Shown here one piece after another: positions 13,017 to 24,848 of a stretch of 64,000 bases of DNA. The notes below the pieces were generated by a model. That model was not told the DNA's origin and made no database searches. It saw only the letters and a list, made by a program, of their open reading frames with translations. A program made the translations under genes and the position numbers. Position 1 is the first letter of the stretch, and every line of letters starts with the position of its first letter. Source of the stretch: Sclerurus mexicanus (lineage: Eukaryota; Chordata; Aves; Passeriformes; Furnariidae); contig VWZF01002523.1 of the NCBI GenBank assembly GCA_013396755.1, positions 544,975 to 608,974 of the forward strand. Reading direction: 5' to 3'.

Positions 13017-14909
13017 TCAGTGCTCTTTACTTTGTTCTATATAATGCTGTTCTTAAAAATTGCCTTTCAGAGAGGTGCTTTGCCCTCACCCAACCATGAT
13101 AGCAAGGGCCAGACACTGTGTCAGCACCACCCAGGTTTCTCTGGGTGCGGAGCTGGGCAAGTCAACAAATCTCAGCTCTTTTTCTCCTCTGACAATTTGG
13201 AAGAGTAGGAATGACCTGTCATGGTTATTTTTTGTCATTGTCAACAAAACAGAGCAATTCATCAGACTTCCTTGTGGCTTGTAAATACCAAATGAATTAA
13301 TAATGTCATTTACCATTATGGAAGAAACCATTTCCTTGACTCTCAAATTAGAGAGGCTTTCTGATGTGACCGGTTTGTCACTACTCTTTACAGTTTTCTT
13401 TGAATGAAACCAAGAGTTCTGCTGCTTCCTATTAAAAAAGAAAAAGGAAATATTACATATGGGTGGGTGTCACTGAATGCTTCACCACTTTTTTCTCTTT
13501 TTTGAGGAGGGCTGAGGCAAATCCAACTTTCCAAATTCTCTTCCAAGACATTTGGCCAAAGGTCTCCCCCAGTGTTGGGCAGTGGTGCATAGGACCCCCT
13601 GACTGGGAACACAATACAGGGAGCTTTGCTGCTGCCTTCCCCGGCCACCAGTGGGGTCTCTCCAGCCCCTACCACTCCTCCATCCTCTCTCTCAGACAGC
13701 TCTGGGGAAATGTTGCTGCTTCTCAGCGGTCACAGGCACACACACCACAGGAATCTCTGTGCCCACCAAACCTCCTCTCAGATAAGCAAGAAATACACAT
13801 TACTCTAATTACCAGTGCGCTGTTAAAGCAAATATTTAGCTAATGAAACCAAGGTAAGGAAAAAAAGAGCTTGTTTAAAATAGAACCAACCGGGCTTCAT
13901 ACAAATTACATCCTTCCCAAAAGCAACATTGTTCTCTGAACTCATGGAGATGTCCTGTCCCCAGAACAGCACCTCTGCCTGGCTATGTACTTCGGCCAGC
14001 TGGAGACCGAGCGCAAGGGATTTTGACACAGCTTTGAGTGCAAACCACATTTTTTGCTGTGGCAAGGCAGTTTGCGTCACCTCCCTGTGCAGACACCACC
14101 GGCCGTGGCAGAGCCAGCCCTGGGAGCACACCAATTCCTCACCCTGCTGTAGGACAGGCTCAGGTCAGGCGTGCATGGATGGTTGGCTCCTGGCAGTGCT
14201 GAGTGCTCTTGCTCCAGTGCCCCCCGCTGTGGTTCATCTGGCTCCTCACCAGCACTCTCCTTGAATTGGCTCTCAACCATGGCCCTCATCGCCTTTCATC
14301 CCCCAGGGCTCAAATCTCCATCTTCATGGGTACATGCAGCTCCAGCACAGAACCCTCACAGGTGTAACTGGGGAGAACTAGTTGTGATATGCTTTTTAGG
14401 AAGCATATGTGAGGCATGTTGTCAGAAAACCCCAGTTATCCAATGAAACCTTGCACTTTTTATTGGCACTCAGCCTTTACCTTACTATTTGTTCTCACAG
14501 AGCAGGACCAAGCAGACCCACGAGCCAGAGGTGATGTTTGGAAAGCACAAACCCTTCCAAGGCTGCCAGAGCCAGAGTGCCCCAGCCCCAAGCAGCCATG
14601 GGCAGGGGCAGAATGGGGTCTGTGCTGGCGCTCAGCCCCCAGGCATCACCCAGAGGCGCTACCATCTCCCCTGGAGTTATTGCTGTTGGGGTGTGCTGGC
14701 TCCTCATTCAGGTTGATGGTTTCTGCATGCATTTCGTGTCCCTCTGCAGCCCCAAACCCCATCTCACTGAGAATTAAAAGAGACATCGCTCTGCCTCGTT
14801 CCCTGCAGGACCAGTTCCCTGAGTCCCTTATGGAACCTAGGCAACAAATGCCAGGGACTATCCATGGGGGAAAGCAAAAGCAAAGCCTTTCCTACAGAAC
14901 TGGCCTTAA

Positions 14910-15130
14910 CTGCACACTAAATTTGGGTTAATTATGAACACATGCTCCAAGATAAAACTTGAAGGAAGAACTGAGCATCAAATACACAATGAATCTAATT
15001 AACATGAACACAGCTAATTAGATTTGAATCTGTTCGCACTATTGCATGTGTGCTTGAAACTGCTGGCTTTATGGGAGTAATTAAAAAAAGTTAAGTAGGG
15101 TTGGATTCACAAATTAAGCAGCCCCAATGA
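14910..15130. promoter_or_regulatory. Candidate conserved noncoding element with inverted TAATTA sites
   Basis: This AT-rich block contains many homeodomain-type cores: GGTTAATTATG at its left end, paired CTAATTA sites near 15.0 kb, and GAGTAATTAAA further right. It lies outside any repeat and has no sensible open frame. A perfect 10-base inverted repeat sits in the middle and is listed separately. In vertebrate gene deserts this pattern is typical of deeply conserved enhancers. The call is inference from motif density only. Confidence 0.35.
14992..15024. repeat. Perfect 10-bp inverted repeat (AATCTAATTA / TAATTAGATT)
   Basis: The left arm AATCTAATTA spans 14992-15001 and the right arm TAATTAGATT spans 15015-15024, separated by 13 bases. 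Each arm contains a TAATTA homeodomain palindrome. It could be a paired protein-binding site or could arise by chance in AT-rich DNA. Confidence 0.8.
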
Positions 15131-17934
15131 TTTCCTTTTAAGCATGTGGTCTTTCCATATATTGTTGTTTTATTTTATTTCTTGAAGAAACTGTTAGTTG
15201 TGGACCATTTGTTCCTCCAGAAATTGACAGATTTGAGTTCCCAGAGCTGCTACAGCTCTTGCAGAGAAAGATGGGGATCTGCAGGAGGAGCCATTTGGCA
15301 CAACCCTTTAGGTGGAAAAATGTCTCCTGCCTGGGAAACTGCCTGAAGAGCAACAAGGGTAGGAGCCCAGCAGCTGCTTGTCCAGACAGTTTTGGATGGC
15401 CAGATCCCATGCAGGCTGTCCTCCCTGCCATGAGCCTGCCACACTCTGGAGGCTGGACCATGGCTGCTGAGCACACTTGGACAGCACTGGGAGGCAGGTC
15501 CAGCCCAGGTGGTGGGAACTGACATGGGGCAAGGCTGCCAGGAGATAAAAGGTAGCTCAGGCTCACGGAAAGGTTTTAGTGGTGGGAGTAGGGCTGGGGA
15601 TGTGGCACAGGCTCTCAGGAAGAAATGGAAGCTGCTGTAAGGTCCCCATACGAGCTCTGGGATGTTGTAGGGGGAGAAAATAATGTTTTGCTTCTTCCAA
15701 TGGCATTGCAAAATGGTGAGTGCCCGTGGGTTAAGCAGCCTGCTGGGGCAGCCCCTCTCTGTGGAGAGAGGAAACAAGGGATGAAGCCTCTTGGAGCTCC
15801 AGTAGGGTGAGTCTGTAGACGGGGATGTTCCTCCACAAGGGCTGTGTAGGACAGCCAGAAAATTCTGCTAGTCCCCCCAAATAAAGTGCAGCTCCTGGAG
15901 TTCCTTAGAGTCTGCTGTTTAGTGACAGAGAGGGCCTCTGTATGCATTGGAAATACGTACATTAAATAAGATGTATCACATGTTAAAAAGGTTTAGCCCC
16001 TAACAAAATTTGACTAACCCAAGTCCTTAAAGCTGTTGCTTTGGCAATATTTTCAGGGGTTTTTTTTCATCAGTTGTAAAGTAGGAATTGTATAAAGGAA
16101 CTGTGCTCTTGATCTGTGTCTCATGCTTCTTACTCCTGCTGCTTCTCACTGTCACATCAAGACTGGTCTGGTGAAGGCTTCCGACAGTCCCTTTATAGCT
16201 GGAAATCCACTGCAGCTGATGGTGTTGGTTAAAGATTGCCCCTGTGATCCTATCCTCTGATCGGTGGATCCAGCCTGGACCAAAGCCCAGCATGCACTCT
16301 GCACAGCATGCACAGCCCCTGATCTGCAGTTCATGCCCCATTCCTGCTGCCTTGGGAGCCTTCTGCCTGTTTCCAAGGCCTGGTTTTGTTGTGTGGTACC
16401 TGGGGGGGAAAAATGGATTTTTGTTCAAACTAACTGTTTACAAAGCAGAGGAAATGAACAGGGTGGGCGAGATGCAATGGAAACTTGCCTGGGAATTTTG
16501 GACAGTGGCGCATCCAGCAGAGGCAGTTGGCTTTACTTAATTAAAATGATCGTTGTGCTGAGATACCTAATTAGATTCAGGCACCTGTAGCCAGACAATG
16601 ACAGTATTATACATTAGCTCTCGTGGCAGCAATGTCGCTGCTGCACTCAATGGCTCTTGCCTGGCACTGTGTCAGATGACTGCTGTGGTTCATCGGGCTC
16701 CTGCACACTGTGGCCCCTTCTCGGGGACAGCCTCCTATCCCTGCCTGTGGTTCCATCCTGGAGAGGCAGGATAAAGCATTGCATCCCTTGGTCATGGTGC
16801 AGTGGGGTGCTGTGTGCTCCCTCAGCTAAGGTGTGTCATCTCTGCCCCCTCCATCCTGCTGTGCTCTGCTCCTCGTGCTCCCCTGCCCCAGCAGCCTCTG
16901 CCCTTCTCTGGCTGGAACTTGTCACCTGGGTCATGTGCAGTGTCACTTTCCAGGGCATGTGCCTGATGCAGCTGTTGATGCACCCAGTCCAGGTGGCATG
17001 CCCTGTAGAGCAATTTTCCAGCATGGAAGGAAATGAACTGGACCTTTTGTGTGCATCTTTCAGCCAAATCTCTTTTGATATGGTCTTGTTGGGAACGCTG
17101 AGCTCCTAGGAACATCTCCAGGGCTGCAGTGAGCTGGAGCAGGCAGTGGTGTATGTGCTGGGCCAGAGTCATGCATGGTCCTGGGGATGGAGGGTGATCT
17201 CAGCCTGTACTGAAGTGGCTACGTGCAGACCCTTGGGTCTGTGTCACTGCCTGCCAGTATGGTGGTTTCCTTCTGGCTCTGGCAGCAGATCCCAGGGTCT
17301 GCGGCAGTGCCTATGCAAACCTCTCACTGCACACAGACCCTCACAGCACCCTGTGCTGGACCCCATGGATCCTCCAGACCTTCTCCAAGCTGGGAGAGGA
17401 GGAGTCTCCAGGGCATGGCTTGAGTGGCTGAGCTAAAACAGCTCTATCAGACCATGTGGGTGGGAGCTGGCTGAGGTTGAGGCCAGGCTATTGCTAAGTG
17501 CTGACGTGCAGCTTTATCCTATGATTGATCCAGAGGCAGAGGGAGCTGGGAGTTAATGAAGCTGGCTGTGGAGTTAGACAGGTGAGGATTGCTTGTGTTC
17601 CCTTAATGGGTATGAATCACCAGTTGTGCCTTCCCCATTCCTTACTGTTGTGGTGAGAAGGGCTCCCCTGCAGCCCACAGCCCTGCTCATGAAGTGCCAC
17701 AGGAGCATGATGCAGTAGGATGCCTCATCCAAAAGATGCAAGGGAGACATCCACACCTCTCAGGGAGATGGGATGTTGCACAGGAAGCAGCAGCCAGAGC
17801 AAAATTTTGGGTGCTGAGAGACAGAGTGAAAGCCCCGAGCTGCTGGAACAATTTCATGAGTCACCATGTCCTGAATTTCACTCCAGCCCACCCATCTGTC
17901 ATGACTTGGCTGCAAGACAGAGCCATGAATGAGT

Positions 17935-18075
17935 GATTTTCCCACACAGAGCAGAGCAGAAACAGACGGGAATACGCCCCGTATTTTCAAAGTGGAGGTT
18001 TTGATTACCACGGAGCACAATAACTGACAAGCGCCTTGTGGAGTAATTATTGTTGTGAAAGTAAAACCACCACCG
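17935..18075. promoter_or_regulatory. Candidate conserved noncoding element (weak)
   Basis: A block mixing CpG-containing motifs (ACGGGAATACGCCCCG) with AT-rich cores (TTTTGATTACC, GAGTAATTATTG) sits among ordinary sequence. It contains a short palindrome, ACAAG-CGC-CTTGT. Retained CpGs in an otherwise CpG-poor interval hint at constraint, but this is inference. Confidence 0.25.
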
Positions 18076-19688
18076 CTTGCCTTTGCACGTGCTGCAGAGC
18101 ACTGCTTTGGCAGCACAAGGTGCAGCTCCAAAAGGGGATGTGTACACACAGCATGGCAATGAATGCATTTGGGGAGGAGGAACATGGGGTATAACGGGGA
18201 GAAGGAAACGTGGCCATGAAGTGTTGAAGCCTTTGTCTCTGCAGGGCATACAAGCTCCTCTGGGAACCCAGCCAGGATGTGGCAAGGCTCCAACAAAAGA
18301 TCCTGTAGATCATTGTAATGTGACTATGTCTTACAACCGCACAGTGTGTGCAAGAAAGGGATGTTAAGATCAGCTGAGCTTTGTCCTTTCAGAGATTGAG
18401 TTGATCTATTTCCCTGTTCAACGACCTCTGACAGCTCGGTGATGCTCACAAGCCCCAATGCCAGCAGTAGTGGATGGGGAGGCTGGAGGAGATGGGTGTG
18501 TGGTTTGCTCCTCGTGCTGAGACCTCTCCCTCCTGTCAGCTGCACAAATTGGAGTTATTGCCACAGCGTTTCCCAGTCTTCTTGGAGCCAAAAGCACATC
18601 GGTACTTATTTTGTTTAATTTACGCTCAGTCTCCTACAAGTAGCTTCTTGCAGTTCTATCCCCAAAAATATGTTCAGAGGAAAAGGTCAGTTCTTCAGGG
18701 CCCAGCACTTTATAAAGCCCATAGTGAGGGGATATAATATTGCAAATAGAGTAGAATTGGTTTCTCTGTTACTGAAACCCTCTCAGGTCTCTGGCTTGAG
18801 TGCCAAGCTCTGAGTAATTAATTTCTCTCCATTTCAATTGTTTCCCAAAGCACTTCCCATGGGGTGCCCAGCATCCCCACTGCCAGGCTTGGAGCTGCAG
18901 GGCCCAAAAGTCTTGCTGTCAGGAGGCCTCCCAAGCCTGACAGTAGGACATAACTGGGTTTGGAACTGATATTAGACCCTCCTTGCTCACAGAGTCTTTA
19001 CTAGTGGCAAAGTGATATTTCTGTGAGGAAGAAAACCCTCTTCATTACACCATGAACAACTGACTCACTCAGCTATTGCTGCTTGGGTAGTACTAGCCAA
19101 TTTTGGAACCAGTCGCTGTCCAAAGTCTATTTCATTTCAGAGCAAATCAAACTCTTGTTTTCTTCCAATTGTTTCTGGTTTGTGAGATGCAGAGGCAGTT
19201 CCAAACAACAACCTTTCTCTTGAATGCCAATGAATACTGGGTTTTACAGAGCCATTGGAGATCTTTCTGGCAGGTTCAGTGTACTGGACTTTCTTAAAGG
19301 TAGCGGGGCAGAGATTATTTTTCTTCCTCTCCTGGCTTTAGTATCCTTTTCAAACCAGCAGTGGGTAGGATGGCTCCCAATTCCCTCCATGTTTCTGCAC
19401 ATCGTACTGAGACTCCCAAGGGCATCTTTCCTTTCCCAGGGAAAAGAAGCTGGTCCATCCTGCAGTGGCTGTATGACTTCCAAGCTGGGGAGGGATGTAC
19501 AGGGAAGCTGACAGGAATCTGAGTGTTTGGGGAAAAAACCAGTTTTCACCTTGGGTCCTATTTCCTGAGAGTCTGGGCAAAGCCTTGACCTTGTATTCAG
19601 GGAAACATCCAAACACACACATGTTATCAGCCAAGTTACCTCCCTAATCTCATTTGCAGAAATTCATTTCAAGAAGCATTTGGGGAAG

Positions 19689-19748
19689 AAAAAAAAAAAA
19701 AAGACTTACTATTTCAGTGACCATTGTTTTTTGTTTGTTTGTTTGTTT
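19689..19748. repeat. Poly(A) run and (TTTG)n simple repeat
   Basis: About 14 A residues occupy 19689-19702. A short (TTTG)n array runs from 19726 to 19748 and is followed by an A-rich, AAACC-like stretch to about 19780. These are simple repeats with no retroposon body recognised beside them. Confidence 0.85.
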
Positions 19749-22703
19749 AAAAAAATCCAAACCAAAACAAACCAAAAACCTTATTTCACATTGAAGGGAG
19801 CACTTGATTCAACTCATAAGAAAACACTTCGGGTTTGTTCTGCAGTACTTACCATTCTCATTTAAATTTAGCTTCATTTCTAAATGAAACATTTCTAATG
19901 GATCACTGGAGTCTTTCAGGATTGTTTCTATTTAACATTATGACTTAGAAACTATCACATTTGGGGGAAGGAAAAACACTTTGCCAAATGTACAGTCATT
20001 TAGGTGAGCCCGAAATGGCGAACAGCCTCTAAACAGATGGCTGTGTTATCCAAGCCTTGTTTGAGGCCCACTGATGCTGAGGCGACCAGGTTGAACTGGT
20101 GTCCTGGATGTTTCTTCCAAGAGTGGAGAAGACCCAGGTCTTTCTCTCCATACATGTGCAGTTGGGTGATGTTTTAGCATGACATGCAAGCAGGGGACCA
20201 GCCCGTGATGATGAGGGTGGGCAGGGGCTTTAAACCTCTTCCCCACTTCTCCCCCTGCCTCCCACACCCCTAAATTATTCACTTCATTGCAGAGATCTCA
20301 TGAATTATTGATCTCAAATTTGGTGTCTCCTAGCAACATGTTTACTTATTCCATTGCTGTCCTTGTCCAGTCTCTTGGATGCCTTGGTTGTCTCTGACCC
20401 CTCTCCCGCTGCCTCCTCTCACTGCCCCTGCCCAGAGCCAAGGTGACACAGCATGGCTGGGGTCTAATCTCTGGCTGTGCTGTAGGACACAGGAAGAGTT
20501 TGTCTGAAGTTTAGAAGTCAAACTCTCCTCTAAGAGCAAAACCTGTAGTCTTTGTGCCATCTCAGGAAGAGTCAGTGCTACAGTCCACAGGGGGATGCTC
20601 GTGTTTACCTTGATCTGGATCAGCTGCTCCAAAGCTACTTCCAGAGCCCAGATCGCTGTGTGTGAATATGGAAGTCACTTCTGGGAGGTTTCCTGCCACT
20701 GTAAATCAGGGAAAGGATGATTAAGGAAAGTAAGCCAGCAGGGATGAACTTTTTCAAATAGTGTAGGTGAGAGGCAAAAAACACTACAAAATCACCTCTA
20801 TCCTGTAACAAATTCTTATGTTTGGTCCTTTCTGTGGGAAAGCAGATGGGCAAGTGGAGATGATAAAGAGCTTTGCAGCATCTTCCAGCCGTTATCTCCC
20901 CCCTGTGCCTCCACTGCTGTTCCATCCCTGCAGTCTGCACAGCAATTTCTGGAAACCTACCTGCAGCTGCATAGGTAGGCAGCAGCTGGACTCATCTCTG
21001 ACATCTGCTGGGAGCTGACCTCTCCATCCAACTGAGTTGGGTCCCAGAGGAGCCAGAGAGAGCCCTGGAGGATGAAGCTTCCCTATTTAGGCAGGTCTTT
21101 GGCATAGATTTCTGTCTGGAGGCACCACACTCAGATAAGTAGGGTCCAAGTTCTGTGTTTGTTGGGACTGCCCCTGTATTGTGTGGGACTGGTGGCCACT
21201 GAGCAAGGGGAACCTTGGCATCTTTTATAGCTTCCCTCTGAGCTCCCCTCTGTGCTTTAAGCTGAGTTTGTAGCTGGCTTTGGGGCTGGAATGGTCCCAA
21301 GGGTGCACTGGCAGCAAAGCTTTCCTTCCAGCTCCTGCCAGAGCAGTCCCACACTCTGTGCAGGTGCCTGATTGAATCCCCAGTGCCTGCGCTAAGCAGG
21401 GGCTGATGCAGCCCCATGCTACAATCTCCTATAAAATGCCACCTTCTCTCCCTATGTTTCATGCATAATTCAGAGGTTCCTCTAAAAATAAAGTTCCTCA
21501 GGCAGCCTCTGAAGCCTGAGTAATTTGCCTCTCAGATCACGGGAGAGGTGAAGAGTTCTGCTCTCCCTTGGGGCTGCTTGTTCACAGAGCGGCTGAGGTC
21601 TGGCTGAGGTCCCAGCCACGCACTTGCTGCAGGTGAAGCTCAGGGAGCAGAAACCTGCCTGGCACAGGGCAAGATCACAAGTTTCTGCCGTGTGAGGGCA
21701 TTACTGAGCTCTGCTTTGCTTTAACCACAGGGACAGCCCATGAAAAACCTGATTTTTTTTCCTTGTTTTGTTGTCTTACTGGTGACCTGCAGTGACAGTA
21801 CCACTGTGGGGGTTTCAAAGAGCCATGTCATACAGAGGGAGAATAGCAGAGGTTGTTTGTTAACATTAGCAAGGGGATGACTCTATTTGGCTGTTACATG
21901 TTGACTTACATGAGTATACACAAATGTCTGCTACCAAATGGAGGTCTGTGTAAGGTAGAATACAATACATCTGCCCATGGGAATGTGTTTTGACCATTCT
22001 ACATCACCCCCAACACAAGGTTTATAGCTCTAGATCAGATTTAATAAAAAAGGAAAATCTCAGCCTTCCCTCCAATGCCTCCAGCTCTTCTGAGATATCT
22101 TGATGTTGTTCTGCTTTACTCAATCCAGGTTTTATGCCCCTAGGTCCTATACCCAACTGGTGCTCATCTTTTTCCATATTTAGTGACTCTAAGTATAACA
22201 TTTGAAAAACTAGAAAGGGCAAAGTTGGAAAAGTCTATTCCCTTCTGGGTTTTTTTTACATGCTGGCAACTCACAGATTATTGCTACAAATTCTTTTTTG
22301 ATCAATGGATTGATAAACTGAAGACCTTCCTTATGCTTTTAATTATGCCAGTTATGTTTCCCACTGCCTAGAGAAAGATCCCTGCCAGTTTGCCTGGAAA
22401 TCTACAGCAATGGTAGGCATTTCCAAGGGTGGGAGTGACAGGCAGGCAGCAGAGTGGATCCCAGTTCTTCCCTTGGCTAATAGCCTTGGTAGCAAATCCC
22501 AGGAAAAAGCAGACCATGATCAAAACAGCCTGGCAATTCTGCTGTTCAGCCCTGGCTGTTTCCAGGGCTCACTCATGGCAAAAAAAACCTTGATCAGACA
22601 GGAGTGGATAGTTTGGTCAGGTATAAGAAAATGAGGAGCAGCACACAAGAATCCCTTTGCTTTTTCTGCTGTCTGTTAGTCCTCTCCTGACTTTCCAAAA
22701 TAG

Positions 22704-22716
22704 AAAAAAAAAAAAA
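22704..22716. repeat. Poly(A) run (13 A)
   Basis: Thirteen A residues follow 'ccaaaatag'. No repeat body or polyadenylation context was recognised around it. Confidence 0.85.
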
Positions 22717-23674
22717 GAAACAGTTCTTTTGCACTGCTATGACAATAATAAATAGTTCTGGAGTGACTCCGCTCTGCTTGGGCAGTTCTGAGATCCTCTG
22801 AATAAAGCATACCACTGCACATGCCAGTATGGCTCCAAGGGCCAGCCAAGGGGGTCTGTGCTGGTGAGGGCTGGAAGACCAGAACAAATCTCTGTATATT
22901 GGACCTTCATACTCCTTTCCATGTGGTGAGTACTGAAACAGTACCCAACATCACAAGGTGCAGTGAGTGATAAACAGCTGCATGGCTTTGAAAAGTTCCT
23001 AGGCAAGTTATTGAAAAGAAACCTGTCTCTGACTGTCATACACATCAGCAGGGCTACTTTTGCCCTTGGGTGGCCATGCTCTGTCATGGCCCATGCTTTG
23101 CCCACAACTCTGCTAAGCTGCTGCTGGTGGTCTCTGGCTGTGTGACCATCTCTGCACAAGTTCAGCTGTTGCCCTGAGTACCCTGTGTACAGGATGCGGT
23201 GCGCACAGATATGTGTGCAAAGGAGGTTCCACCACAGGAATGATCTTTGCAGTGTTCCCAGTCCTCCATGGCAGGCAGGTGTGTGGTGATGCTTCTGTTG
23301 CAGACTGAGAGAGGGGGCTGTAGATGAGAAATCAGCTGGAGACTGCGTGACAATGGCTCTTAATTTAAAAGACTGTTTCCAGACTCTGGCTGTTGGTGTG
23401 GGACTTCCACTTCTGATACTTTTGAAACTGACCTCATCTAATTTTTCCTGTTTTGCTCTGATCTAAGCTACCTGTGAGACAATAGGGTGAGCCCAGGTTT
23501 TGCTGCAGGTCAGGGCTCTCCTTGCCCAGAACAGCCTGAGAGGAGGGCCACAGCCCCACAGCTGTGACTTCAGTGAGGCTGGGAAGTGGCTGAGATATAT
23601 CTCATTGGACAGGAAATCAATATCTAGTTTTAAGATACATTTCCATTGCTGTTGATTCCTTTATATTATATTAA

Positions 23675-24306
23675 GAGCTACTCAGGGCTCTGTCTTGGGA
23701 CTGGTGCTCTTTAATATCTTTAGCAATGACACAGACAGTGAGATTGAGTGCACCTCAGTGAGCTTGCAGATAACACAAAACTGAGAAGTACATGACACAA
23801 CAAAAGGAAGGAATGTCATCCAAGGGGACGAGGACAAGCTTGAGAAGTGGGCCCACAAGACACTGAGGTGCCGGGGCGTACCCAGCAAAGCACAGTGAAG
23901 CTGGAGAAGGGTCTGGAGCACAAGTCTGATGAGGAGTGACTGAGAGGTGGCTGGAAAAAAGGAGGCTCGGGGGGACCTTATCACTCTCTACAAATTCTAG
24001 AAAGGAGGTTGTAGCCAAGTGAGGGTCAGACTCTTCTCCCAGGTAACAAGCAACAGCACAAAAGGAAACAGCCTCAAGTTGCACCAGAGGAGGCTTAGAC
24101 TGGATATTAGTAAAAATTGCTTCACTGAAAGGTTTGTCAAACATTGGAACAGGCTTCCCAGAGCAGTAGTTGAGTCACCCTCCCTGGAGGTATGTAAATA
24201 TGTGTAGATGGGGTACTTAGGGACAAGGTTTAGTGGTGAACATGGCAGTGCTGGAGTAACAGTTGGACTTGACCTTAGAGATCTTTTCCAGCCTTAAGGA
24301 TCTGAA
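23675..24306 (+). mobile_element. CR1 LINE fragment with remnant of reverse transcriptase C-terminus
   Basis: This is the longest CR1 copy here, about 630 bases in plus orientation. Its left end ('tcttgggactggtgctcttt', then 'aatatctttagcaatgacac') translates to a degraded version of the CR1 ORF2 segment following the catalytic domain, in the style of VLGLVLFNIF.NDTDS. A block reading 'gcttgagaagtgggcccac' follows (the LEKWA part). There is then an apparent internal deletion, and the 3' UTR-type block continues ('ggaggcttagactggatatt', 'gttggacttgaccttagaga'). Stops and frameshifts show it is dead. The terminal octamer is lost or diverged. Confidence 0.92.
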
Positions 24307-24848
24307 GAGGCAGTATATTCACTTGGCATGAAACTGAATTGTGTTAGAGTTTTAGAGTTCATGGCAATATTCAGTATTTTTTTTCTTTCATCTAAGATGG
24401 GAATTCTTCCCCATCCCCTGACCTTCTGTGTTAGCAAAAATAATGCTTCTGCCTTTGCAGCTACTGGTTTCAGAATGGAAAATACATGTAATTGAATTGG
24501 AGAGAACTGCTACGATTTGCAGAGAGCCTGAAAAAGTTACTGCAGGATACCAACTGCTGTGTGCATTTCACTGTGCTCCTACTCATAGTGCAGGCGGTGC
24601 TTTCATTACGTGCTTATTGGCATGTCCAAGGAAGAAAAGATCAGATAGTAGAGCTTATACACAGGCAAATGAAGGAGCGAGAAGGTGGAGATGTGCAAAT
24701 TCATCTGTGCCATCTGGTAGATGAAGATATTGAAGAAAAGTCCCTAGGTCCTTTGATGGTGCAGGGGTGGCCATCACTCGAAGTTTCTCCTTCCCCATTG
24801 TCAGAAAGCACAAACCTTGCTGGAGTACAGCGTGGTCTAAGGGGCTGA
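24307..24848 (+). other. Open-frame segment beside CR1, unrecognised
   Basis: A splice-acceptor-like 'ttctgcctttgcag' ends at 24460. Two overlapping plus-strand frames run for about 100 codons after it. One (24492-24848) opens with TTG right after a stop codon, so it is not open back to the acceptor. The other (24428-24724) is open through the acceptor. The first contains a stretch that reads like a hydrophobic helix (HFTVLLLIVQAVLSL) followed by a charged helix (GRKDQIVELIHRQMKERE). I recognise no family and see no matching donor. It could be chance, an old pseudogene, or an exon that I cannot confirm. Confidence 0.2.

Larger units (their letters stand above)
12714..23674. other. Long noncoding stretch, no gene recognised
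   Basis: These 11 kb contain many short overlapping frames, none with convincing splice context or recognisable family. The longer ones, around 14416-14931, 15250-15777 and 17760-18296, are rich in Ser, Pro, Cys, Gly and Trp as expected of chance translation of noncoding DNA. Notable contents are given separately: AAACC units near 13.0 kb, a TAATTA-rich block near 15.0 kb, an AT-rich block near 18.0 kb, simple repeats near 19.7 kb and a short poly(A) at 22.7 kb. Confidence 0.5.

Noticed and set aside
15250..15777. 175-codon minus-strand open frame
   Set aside because: Two other long frames overlap it on the same DNA, it has no domain, and its Cys/Pro/Ser-rich composition is typical of noncoding translation.
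23755..24144. 129-codon minus-strand open frame
   Set aside because: It is the antisense of a CR1 LINE copy and has no independent evidence.
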